A DNA stretch of 28,993 nucleotides, from the NCBI GenBank assembly GCA_964563925.1, contig CAZLZD010000054.1, positions 1 to 28,993 on the forward strand. The letters are read 5' to 3'. Both the position numbers and the translations under genes were made by a program. Positions within the stretch are counted from its first letter, which is position 1, and each line of letters starts with the position of its first letter. Positions 17,223-24,038 of this stretch are shown here, in pieces. Origin of the DNA: JAUILA01 sp964563925 (lineage in GTDB: Bacteria; Bacteroidota; Bacteroidia; Cytophagales; Cyclobacteriaceae). The notes beneath the pieces are model-generated. The model was not told the DNA's origin and did not search any database. It was given only the letters and a program-made list of their open reading frames with translations.

Positions 17223-19464
17223 ATTTTTACTTGTTCTTTTTATTGGGTTCATTCCCGGTTGGTTGCCGGCCCAGCATGTTCTGACCGTAAAGGATGGAAG
17301 TACGGGTGAACCTCTCCGCGGAGTCACGGTCGGAAACGGTGAATTCCAGCTTGTAACCGATTCGTCCGGCACCTGCAGGGTTCCTGAACAACATTATGGA
17401 AGTACGGTGGTCGTCCGGCATATCGGCTACCGGTCCCGGGAGTTCGTGCTGAGGCGCACGCTGGAAACGATCCGTTTGCTTCCTGATTATTTATTACTCG
17501 AGACCGTAACCGTCAACGCCTATCAGTCCGTTCGTCCGATCAAGGAAGTTGCCGGAAGTTTTGTGCAGGTTCCCCTGGATGAGGTTTCCAGGCTTGGCGC
17601 CAACGGGATCGTGAACGAAGTAAATTCAATTCCCGGTATCAGGATGGAAAGAAGGTCTCCGGGAAGCTACCGTATCAATGTCCGGGGGAGCACACTAAGG
17701 TCACCTTTTGGTGTCAGAAATGTCAAGATTTACTACAATCAGATCCCTGTGACCGAACCGAGTGGTAATACGCCGTTGAACATGCTGGATATAGAACATT
17801 TATCAGCAGTGACGCTGATCAGGGCTCCGGCGTCGAGTCTTTATGGGGCAGGGTCTGGCGGTGTGCTGTTTCTTGGGCGTACAGCCGGGGAACGGGAAGG
17901 CATCCACGGGACCGCAGAAGGATCGGTTGGCAGCTACGGGTATGGCATGTGGCATGCCGGGGTGCAAAAACGAGATGGAGATGAGTATTTGCGGGTTAGT
18001 GTGAGCGGCGTACAAACCGACGGATATCGTGACCATACCGAAATGAGACGGAAAAACCTTGGTATTCAGGGAGAATTCAGGGTCAGCGATGTTCAGAAGC
18101 TCTCCTACCTGGTATTGTACAATGACCTGTTTTATGAATTGCCTGGAGGTCTTACAAGGGAGCAGCGGGATAATGATCCAACGCAGGCACGGGAAATTGC
18201 GATCGCTCGTAACTCTTCCCTTAACCAGAAATACCTGATAACCGGCCTTTCACACGACTGGCAATGGAGTCCTGGTTCCGGGAATCAAACCTCAGTGTTC
18301 TATACACAATCCGACAAGGAGAACCCGTTTATTACCAACTACGAATTTGAGGATCTTAATGGGGCCGGAATGCGGACTAGTTTTTTTCATACACTGGGTC
18401 TTGGCGGCGGACAACTCAAAATAACAGCAGGTGGAGAATGGCAATGGGGCCGGTTCAGGGCAAATAACTTCGGCAATGATAATGGCCATCCTGATACCCT
18501 CCGGTATGTGGATGATACCCGAATGTTCTCTGGATTCGAATTTGCACAATTGGAATTTGATCAGGGTGAATGGCATCTTACCGCAGGCCTCAGCATAAAT
18601 CACCTGACCTACCGGTTTAACCGGTTAAAGGATGTCGCACTGGATTCTTCCTATAAAGTAAACCGCCGATTTGAGACACGGCTCTTGCCTCGCATCGGTT
18701 TATCACGCGAATGGGGCAATTCTTCAGTGTTTGTGAATGCCAGCTGGGGCTTTTCGCCGCCCACACAGGATGAAGTAAGGACCAGTGACGGGGCAATAAA
18801 TACTTCACTCGAAGCCGACGAGGCGCTTAGTTTTGAGGCCGGGGTGCGCAGCGATCTGATCCCGGGACGGCTGTCGTCAGACCTTACCCTTTATTACATT
18901 CGTCAGAAGAATACCATCGTGAGTCAGGTGGATGCATCAGGTAATTCAGTGTTTCTTAACAGCGGGGAAACCAGGCACCGTGGCATGGAAGTTATGCTCA
19001 ACGGAATGATCCTGAAGAGGGAGGCGGGTATGGTCAGGCAAATTGATGCCCGCGTCAGTTTATCCTGGAATAAGCTGATTTTCGAGGATTACGTGAGAAG
19101 TGCCGGGAATGAGAATGTCGATTACAGCGGGAATCAACTGACAGGCGGAGTTCCGTTAAGTTATTACCTGGAGACGGGTATCACATTCTCCCACCGGATA
19201 AAGTGGCAGGTTTCCCATCAGTTTACCGACCGGATACCACTTAATGATGCCAATTCGGTGTACAGCCGCCCGTATCATTTAGTACGAATGAAACTGGAAA
19301 AAAGCTTTATGGCAGGGGACACGGAAATAAGCATTTTCACTGGAATTGACAACCTGGCGAATGAGCAATATTCGCTGGGGAATGATCTGAATGCTTTCGG
19401 GAACCGGTATTTCAACCCATCGCCTGACCGAAATTATTACGGGGGTGTAAGGGTTGTGTTCTGA
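17212..19464 (+). CDS. TonB-dependent receptor, PqqU/YncD-like (probable PQQ importer)
   Basis: A 750-residue outer-membrane receptor. Residues 1-21 are a signal peptide, 22-95 a carboxypeptidase-regulatory-like domain typical of Bacteroidota, about 96-103 a TonB-box-like ETVTVNAY, 108-222 the plug, and the rest a barrel ending YYGGVRVVF. Compared from memory with E. coli YncD (PqqU, the PQQ receptor), it shares the plug pattern RG..LRSPFGVRNVKIYY..IPVT, LYGAGSGGV (210-218), GYRDH (271-275), PGGLT followed by NDPTQAR (311-327) and the C-terminal YFNPSPDRNYYGG. Position directly after a PQQ enzyme supports the same ligand. The only workable start is TTG at 17212; the first in-frame Met is residue 145. 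It overlaps the cytochrome gene by 11 bp. Receptor identity is firm; the ligand is inferred. Confidence 0.85.
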   Translation: MLSRFLLVLFIGFIPGWLPAQHVLTVKDGSTGEPLRGVTVGNGEFQLVTDSSGTCRVPEQHYGSTVVVRHIGYRSREFVLRRTLETIRLLPDYLLLETVTVNAYQSVRPIKEVAGSFVQVPLDEVSRLGANGIVNEVNSIPGIRMERRSPGSYRINVRGSTLRSPFGVRNVKIYYNQIPVTEPSGNTPLNMLDIEHLSAVTLIRAPASSLYGAGSGGVLFLGRTAGEREGIHGTAEGSVGSYGYGMWHAGVQKRDGDEYLRVSVSGVQTDGYRDHTEMRRKNLGIQGEFRVSDVQKLSYLVLYNDLFYELPGGLTREQRDNDPTQAREIAIARNSSLNQKYLITGLSHDWQWSPGSGNQTSVFYTQSDKENPFITNYEFEDLNGAGMRTSFFHTLGLGGGQLKITAGGEWQWGRFRANNFGNDNGHPDTLRYVDDTRMFSGFEFAQLEFDQGEWHLTAGLSINHLTYRFNRLKDVALDSSYKVNRRFETRLLPRIGLSREWGNSSVFVNASWGFSPPTQDEVRTSDGAINTSLEADEALSFEAGVRSDLIPGRLSSDLTLYYIRQKNTIVSQVDASGNSVFLNSGETRHRGMEVMLNGMILKREAGMVRQIDARVSLSWNKLIFEDYVRSAGNENVDYSGNQLTGGVPLSYYLETGITFSHRIKWQVSHQFTDRIPLNDANSVYSRPYHLVRMKLEKSFMAGDTEISIFTGIDNLANEQYSLGNDLNAFGNRYFNPSPDRNYYGGVRVVF

Positions 19465-19466
19465 TA

Positions 19467-19823
19467 TTATTCATCCCTGCGTGTGCGTCCCAGGAACTTG
19501 AATGCATCCACCATCATATAGGTACCGGTAATTCCGGTAACCCCTCCTGTGATCAGTAATACCTGCCCGAGGTCATCATTCTCCCTGCCAAGCATCAAAC
19601 CGCCGGCGATCGTAACTGTATATCCGATAGTGGCAATAAGAATACCCGTTTTGAATTTGGATCGGGATCGCTCCAGATTGAGGTTTATATGATCGACATC
19701 AGCACGCAGATTAATGATTTCCTGCTTCAGGGAATCAATGGAGGGTTGCTGGGCCTTAATCTCTGCCGTGAACAAAAGGAACAAGAAGGCGAGGAGAAGA
19801 CAAGCAGAGCGGTTAAGGTTCAT
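19467..19823 (-). CDS. Small membrane protein of unknown function
   Basis: A 118-residue protein I do not recognise. It has a signal peptide (about 1-24, ending IKAQ), a short predicted coiled coil (about 28-55, SIDSLKQEIINLRADVDHI then LNLERSRSK) and two hydrophobic segments (about 58-78 and 84-104), then a basic tail. The start is the ATG at 19821-19823; the upstream open frame only adds AT-rich leader. It follows the LytTR regulator on the same strand with 62 bp between, and its stop lies 2 bp from the stop of the receptor gene. A promoter-like sequence precedes it, so it may be transcribed separately. Confidence 0.65.
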   Translation of the reverse strand: MNLNRSACLLLAFLFLLFTAEIKAQQPSIDSLKQEIINLRADVDHINLNLERSRSKFKTGILIATIGYTVTIAGGLMLGRENDDLGQVLLITGGVTGITGTYMMVDAFKFLGRTRRDE

Positions 19824-19845
19824 AGATTGAATAATCTGTTTTTTT

Positions 19846-19864
19846 CTAAAAATAGAATTTTTAG
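19846..19864. repeat. AT-rich inverted repeat overlapping a promoter element
   Basis: CTAAAAAT and ATTTTTAG form a perfect 8-bp inverted repeat around the 3-base spacer AGA. It lies between the LytTR regulator stop and the start of the small membrane protein. There is no T-run after it on the minus strand, so it is not a standard terminator. Confidence 0.5.
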
Positions 19865-19877
19865 TTCCGAAATTCAA
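19847..19877 (-). promoter_or_regulatory. Candidate promoter of the small membrane protein gene
   Basis: On the minus strand TTG (19877-19875) and TATTTTTA (19854-19847) are spaced by 20 bp, close to the Bacteroidota consensus. The -7 box lies inside the hairpin-forming sequence at 19846-19864. The leader to the ATG would be about 20 bases. Confidence 0.4.
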
Positions 19878-19885
19878 CCGGATGC

Positions 19886-20647
19886 TTAACCTTCAAGCCA
19901 TTCTTTAAAAGATGAGACCCTGGTGCGGCTCACTGTAAGGTCATCTTTGCTGGGGAGTTTGGGAATCACCTTCAGCCGCTTGCCCAGATGGGAACGCACT
20001 TCCCGAATATGATCAAGGTTAATGATCACTGACCGGTTGATGCGGAAAAAACGGGAAGGATCCAGCAGTGATTCGAGCTGTTCCAGGGTGTACTCCACGA
20101 GAAATTTCTTGTTTTCCTCGCCTTCCGCAAGGAAGCAGGATTTGTCCTGGGCAAAGAAATAGCCTATTTGAGCCACTTCCTTGAAAAGCATTCGCTGCCC
20201 TGAAGAAACCACGAATCGTTGTTTATAGGATTTATTCTGTATGAGCTGTGAGGCAAGTTCGCGGGTAATAGGCGGATGCGAAGGCTGCCGGTTGATTTTG
20301 ATGTATTTGTCCAGTGCCTTTTTCAGGCTGGCTTCCGAAATGGGCTTCATCAGGTAGTCGATACTGTTTAGTTCGAAAGCTTCCATGGCGTAGGAATCAT
20401 ATGCCGTGGTGAATATAACAGGTATCAGCACATCGAACTCCTGAAAAATCTCAAAACTTTTTCCGTCAGCAAGTTGAATATCCAGAAATATCAGATCCAC
20501 CGATGAGAAATGCTGGCGAAGGTAAGACAAGGTACCGCTGACGGTGTCTATGGAATCCATAATCCGTACGGACGGGTCGTATTGCCTCAGCAGGTTTTGG
20601 AGGCGCTCACTGGCGAGGTCTTCATCTTCAACGATCAGAATATTCAT
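19886..20647 (-). CDS. LytTR-family response regulator
   Basis: A 253-residue regulator. The receiver domain (1-115) has the acidic pair in VEDED near residues 7-10, the phosphoacceptor Asp56 in LIFLDIQLADG, Thr80-Thr81 in FTTAYDSYA and Lys101 in YLMKPI. The LytTR DNA-binding domain occupies about 140-250, with KSCFLAEGEENKKFLVEYTLEQLESLLDP and FFRINRSVIINLDHI. The ATG at 20645-20647 is the likely start; a TTG two codons earlier is possible. The start overlaps the 3' end of the sensor kinase gene by 20 bp, so the two are coupled. LytTR proteins bind paired direct repeats spaced about two helical turns apart. Targets are unknown. Confidence 0.93.
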   Translation of the reverse strand: MNILIVEDEDLASERLQNLLRQYDPSVRIMDSIDTVSGTLSYLRQHFSSVDLIFLDIQLADGKSFEIFQEFDVLIPVIFTTAYDSYAMEAFELNSIDYLMKPISEASLKKALDKYIKINRQPSHPPITRELASQLIQNKSYKQRFVVSSGQRMLFKEVAQIGYFFAQDKSCFLAEGEENKKFLVEYTLEQLESLLDPSRFFRINRSVIINLDHIREVRSHLGKRLKVIPKLPSKDDLTVSRTRVSSFKEWLEG

Positions 20648-21650
20648 TGTCAACGCGTAATACGGGTATTTTAACTATGAAATCTCCATTGGACTGTACC
20701 TGTACGGCATCTTTCCGGTAAAGGAACTCATACCTTGCACGAATGTTTTTCAGTCCGGTGGATGTGGACGGTTCTTTAACCGCTTTGGGCTGGAGGATGT
20801 TTTGAACCACATAATATTCTCCTTCCTGGAATATCCTGATTGACAGCGGCCGGGCTTTCGACACCACATTGTGCTTGATGGCATTCTCAATTAGCATTTG
20901 CAGCGTGGCAGGGGCAATATAGGCCTTATTGCCTCCGGCTGAAAGTGAATTGTGTATTTCCAGGCTATCTCCAAACCTGATTTGAAGGAGGTAAACATAG
21001 GCATCCAGAAATTCCAGTTCATCCCGGAGAGGGACGACTTTATTTGTCTGGTTGTTGAGTACGTATCGATATACCGTACTCAGCTGTGCAATAAACCGTG
21101 AGGCGGTATCCGGATCTTTGTGAACAAGTGTGTCAAGAACGTTAAAACTGTTGAATAGAAAATGGGGGTTGATCTGACTCCGGAGGGATTCAAACCGTGC
21201 TTCTGCCGTTTCCTTGAGCAAAGACTCCTTTTCAAGTTCATTTTTCTTATTCCGTGCCATAAAGAATACAATGGCATTGACACAGTGCAGGAACAGATTT
21301 ACCCGAAAGCCAAACCCCAAGGCCAGCTTAAAAGTAATTGCTGTATTCATTTCCTGGCCCGTGAAACGGGGAAAAAGCCACGTGAAGATCAGGGTAATAA
21401 CCAATACAACCGCCAGGCTTAATCCAAAATGCAGGATTAGCGGATGAAACTTTCCATTAGGAGGGATCCGTGATTCAATGAAATGGTTGGCTTCCCAGAT
21501 GAGGATTACAATGACCGTCAGCGACGTAAAAAATATCCAGGGCGAAAGGGCCACCCCAAAAAGCCGGTACCCCTCGGTAAATAATATATTCAGGTAAGAA
21601 TATACCGAAAGGAGGAGAATGAAAATGTATCTGTATCGATTTCCAAACAT
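20628..21650 (-). CDS. LytS/YehU-type sensor histidine kinase
   Basis: A 340-residue kinase with four predicted membrane helices (about 9-24, 38-54, 70-93, 105-131), a short coiled linker (about 134-156) and a His_kinase domain. The phosphorylated histidine is His163 in SQINPHFLFNSFN, and the ATP-binding N box is LIENAIKHN (about 252-260), with STGLKNIRARYEFLY as the G-region. No periplasmic sensor domain is large enough to see, so it probably senses within the membrane. It phosphorylates the LytTR regulator encoded directly downstream. A strong hairpin separates it from the fasciclin gene upstream, so it should have its own promoter. Confidence 0.93.
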   Translation of the reverse strand: MFGNRYRYIFILLLSVYSYLNILFTEGYRLFGVALSPWIFFTSLTVIVILIWEANHFIESRIPPNGKFHPLILHFGLSLAVVLVITLIFTWLFPRFTGQEMNTAITFKLALGFGFRVNLFLHCVNAIVFFMARNKKNELEKESLLKETAEARFESLRSQINPHFLFNSFNVLDTLVHKDPDTASRFIAQLSTVYRYVLNNQTNKVVPLRDELEFLDAYVYLLQIRFGDSLEIHNSLSAGGNKAYIAPATLQMLIENAIKHNVVSKARPLSIRIFQEGEYYVVQNILQPKAVKEPSTSTGLKNIRARYEFLYRKDAVQVQSNGDFIVKIPVLRVDNEYSDR

Positions 21651-21661
21651 CGTTGCAGCAG

Positions 21662-21669
21662 AAAAGGTA
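21662..21669 (-). promoter_or_regulatory. Candidate -7 element of the sensor kinase operon
   Basis: TACCTTTT on the minus strand matches TAnnTTTG in all but the last base and ends 11 bp before the ATG at 21650. No clear -33 element is visible; the upstream sequence is the terminator hairpin. Confidence 0.3.
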
Positions 21670-21674
21670 AAATA

Positions 21675-21706
21675 GTGAAAAGGGCAGAAGAATCTGCCCT
21701 TCTCAC
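21675..21706 (-). terminator. Hairpin terminator after the fasciclin lipoprotein gene
   Basis: Two 14-base arms (21675-21688 and 21693-21706) pair across a 4-base loop, with a single G-U pair when read on the minus strand. On that strand the stem is followed by TATTTTACCTTTT, a T-rich but not uninterrupted tract. It starts 17 bp after the fasciclin stop and ends 25 bp before the sensor kinase start. On the plus strand no T tract follows. Confidence 0.75.
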
Positions 21707-21722
21707 TTAAAAAAGTGGCGTT

Positions 21723-23120
21723 TTAAAGCGCCGTATCTACAGGCAGGAGAATGCCATCAATAACATGAACGACTCCGTTTGTACCAAGTACATCGGTACC
21801 GGTTACGGACGGGTCTGCCACGTCAGGATCTTCATCGATCAGGGTTACATCCCCATCAATGTTCACCTCAAATGTACCACCCTGAAGCGTTGCAGGGCTG
21901 AGGCCGTCAAACAGATCTGAAGAAAATGCGTAGGTTCCAACAACATGGTAGGTGAGTATCGCTTCCAGCGTCCCATCTCCAAGGAGCGGATCCACGTCTT
22001 CCGGTCCGTCAATTCCCAGGGCTGCATAGAGTGCGTCAAACGCAGCATCAGTGGGTGCAAAAACTGTAAAGGGTCCATTGGGATCCTGGAGGGCTGAAAC
22101 GAGTCCTGCTTCTGTCAAAGCACCTGCCAGCTGGTTAAAACCATTATCCAGGGCAAGCTGTACTACATCGACAGCCGGAGGCAGGAGTGTCCGGTCAATT
22201 ACATGTACGATGCCATTGTCATAAACCAGGTCGGTTGCTACCACCCCGGTATTTCCGTTTATGAATACCCCGTTACTGTTATTGGTCAGGTAGAAATTGC
22301 CATTCAGGGTTTCCACGGCTGTGGCAAGGCCACCTTCTGTACTCGGCAGATCACCGGCTGCAACTTCTGAAGCCAATACGTGATATGTAAGTATTGGGGT
22401 CAGGTCATCAGCCGTAAGTCCGTCAAGAGAAGTAATACCTGCTGCTTCAAAGGCACTGTTCGATGGAGCAAAAAGGGTCAGTCCTGCTTCCGGATCGGTG
22501 AGTGTCTCCAGTAAACCTGCCGTAACAACGGCTTCCGTTACAATGGTGAAATCATTACTGAAATAAGCAGGCTCCACGATCGTGTTGACAATACTTGCTT
22601 CAAGTTCAGGTACCAGGACGGCATCAATCACATGGATAATACCATTTGTAGCCTCGATATCGGCCGTAACGACGCTGGCGTTATTGATCATCACCATACT
22701 TCCATCAATGGAGACGGTGATTTCATCACCCAGGGCGGTGGCAGCCATTTGACCGTCACTCAGATCAGAGGATGCCAGTGCAGCGCCTGAAATTACATGA
22801 TACTGGAGAATACGTCGAATTACGTCATTTGGAATATCCTCCAGGCCGGATTGTCCGACTACCCCCAAAAGCGCAACAAATGCGTCGTTGGTAGGAGCAA
22901 AAACTGTAAAGGGACCGTCACCCTGCAGCAGGGAAGCAAGGTCGGGATTGGCTTCAAGAGCATCGACCAAAATGGAAAAATTCGGATCGGATGCGGCCAG
23001 CTCAACAATATTCTGATCTGGACCTGCGGGTGTGCCCGAGTCGTCGTCATCATTGCAGGAGCTGAATGTGGTCAGTAGGATCATACTCAGCAGGAGCGTA
23101 AGAAGTCTGTTCATTTTCAT
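21723..23120 (-). CDS. Surface-lipoprotein with three fasciclin (FAS1) domains
   Basis: A 465-residue protein. The signal ends TTFSSC with the lipid-bearing cysteine at residue 22, followed at once by NDDDD, which fits the acidic lipoprotein surface-export signal described in Bacteroidota. Three FAS1 domains follow at about 38-173, 178-312 and 316-462. Each has the H1 block (GPFTVFAPTNDAF, LTLFAPSNSAF, GPFTVFAPTDAAF) and the H2 block (NGIIHVIDAVLVP, NGIVHVIDRTLLPP, NGVVHVIDGILLP). FAS1 domains mediate adhesion and matrix or polysaccharide contact. ATG at 23120 or 23114 could start it. It is divergent from the DUF1080 gene and followed by a hairpin terminator. Confidence 0.93.
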   Translation of the reverse strand: MKMNRLLTLLLSMILLTTFSSCNDDDDSGTPAGPDQNIVELAASDPNFSILVDALEANPDLASLLQGDGPFTVFAPTNDAFVALLGVVGQSGLEDIPNDVIRRILQYHVISGAALASSDLSDGQMAATALGDEITVSIDGSMVMINNASVVTADIEATNGIIHVIDAVLVPELEASIVNTIVEPAYFSNDFTIVTEAVVTAGLLETLTDPEAGLTLFAPSNSAFEAAGITSLDGLTADDLTPILTYHVLASEVAAGDLPSTEGGLATAVETLNGNFYLTNNSNGVFINGNTGVVATDLVYDNGIVHVIDRTLLPPAVDVVQLALDNGFNQLAGALTEAGLVSALQDPNGPFTVFAPTDAAFDALYAALGIDGPEDVDPLLGDGTLEAILTYHVVGTYAFSSDLFDGLSPATLQGGTFEVNIDGDVTLIDEDPDVADPSVTGTDVLGTNGVVHVIDGILLPVDTAL

Positions 23121-23191
23121 AGTTATTTGATTTTTGATTGATTCAATTCACACCTACAACCGGATAAGAAGAAGTATGTCCCGGTGTAATG

Positions 23192-23263
23192 GAGTGAGTT
23201 GAATTATTCTCAGAGTGAATGGGCCATACGGGGAGTGAATGGTCATTTACATTTTGTGAATTA
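23192..23263 (+). repeat. Four helically phased direct repeats (GTGARTnnnnn), possible operator
   Basis: Related 10-base units start at 23192 (GAGTGAGTTG), 23213 (GAGTGAATGG), 23233 (GAGTGAATGG) and 23254 (TTGTGAATTA). The spacings are 21, 20 and 21 bp, two turns of the helix each. All carry GTGA at the same offset. They lie between the divergent fasciclin and DUF1080 genes, and the last unit is just upstream of a -7-like box. Confidence 0.5.
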
Positions 23264-23268
23264 CTTGT

Positions 23269-23276
23269 TATCTTTC
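23269..23276 (+). promoter_or_regulatory. Candidate -7 element before the DUF1080 gene
   Basis: TATCTTTC differs from TAnnTTTG only at the last base and ends 18 bp before the ATG at 23295. There is no good -33 box; a phased repeat occupies that area, which would suit a promoter that needs an activator. Confidence 0.3.
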
Positions 23277-23294
23277 CCTTTAAAACAAACTGAT

Positions 23295-24032
23295 ATGAAA
23301 CGCTACACCGCCATTACCGGATTCCTCCTGTTCTTTTTACCTGCTTTAATCCAGGCTCAAACCAAGCCTGAAGAAACCGAAGTATGGGAACCTGAACCGG
23401 AACAGGTTACATTCAGCAATGGGATACCCTCTGATGCGATTGTATTATTCTCCGGCGAAGACCTTTCCGCCTGGGAAGGGGGGGAAGGAAAACCCGCTGC
23501 CTGGACCGTGGATGATAATGTGCTGACGGTGAAACCACGCACGGGTGCTATTCGGACCCGGGAGAAGTTCGGCGATGTGCAGCTGCATATTGAATGGCGC
23601 AGTCCGTCGGAAGTGACCGGAGAAGGGCAGGGCAGGGGAAATTCAGGAATATTTCTGAGTGGTAAATACGAAGTACAGGTTCTTGATTCCTATGATAACC
23701 GGACGTATTCGAACGGACAGGCCGGAAGTATTTACAAACAATATATTCCGTATGTGAATGCCACCAAGGCGCCCGGCGAATGGAATACCTATGACATTGT
23801 ATTCGTGGCTCCGGAATTTGATGAAGACGGGGCGTTGCTAAAGCCGGCTCGTCTGACGGTCTTTCATAATGGCGTACTGATCCAGTACGACCGCGAAGTG
23901 AAGGGCACCACCGCATTTATAGGACAGCCTGAATATGAAGCGCACGGCGATGGGCCGATCATGCTCCAGGATCACGGAAACCCTGTAAGCTTCCGGAATA
24001 TATGGGTTCGAAAGCTGGACCTGGATGAATAG
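23295..24032 (+). CDS. Secreted DUF1080 protein (3-keto-disaccharide hydrolase family)
   Basis: A 245-residue protein with a Sec signal (FLLFFLPALIQAQ) and one DUF1080 domain, a concanavalin-like beta sandwich. Landmarks are IVLFSGEDLSAWEGG, AWTVDDNVLTVKPRTGAIRT, GDVQLHIEWRSP, GRGNSGIFLSGKYEVQVLDSY, GSIYKQYIPYVNA, GEWNTYDIVF, HNGVLIQ and a late IMLQDHGNPVSFRNIWVR. Members act on 3-keto-glycosides or bind glycans; the substrate here is not known. The start at 23295 is chosen because the signal peptide follows directly; the frame is open from 23199. Its stop lies 6 bp from the end of the convergent aldo/keto reductase gene. The upstream phased repeats suggest regulation. Confidence 0.88.
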   Translation: MKRYTAITGFLLFFLPALIQAQTKPEETEVWEPEPEQVTFSNGIPSDAIVLFSGEDLSAWEGGEGKPAAWTVDDNVLTVKPRTGAIRTREKFGDVQLHIEWRSPSEVTGEGQGRGNSGIFLSGKYEVQVLDSYDNRTYSNGQAGSIYKQYIPYVNATKAPGEWNTYDIVFVAPEFDEDGALLKPARLTVFHNGVLIQYDREVKGTTAFIGQPEYEAHGDGPIMLQDHGNPVSFRNIWVRKLDLDE

Positions 24033-24038
24033 ATAAGG

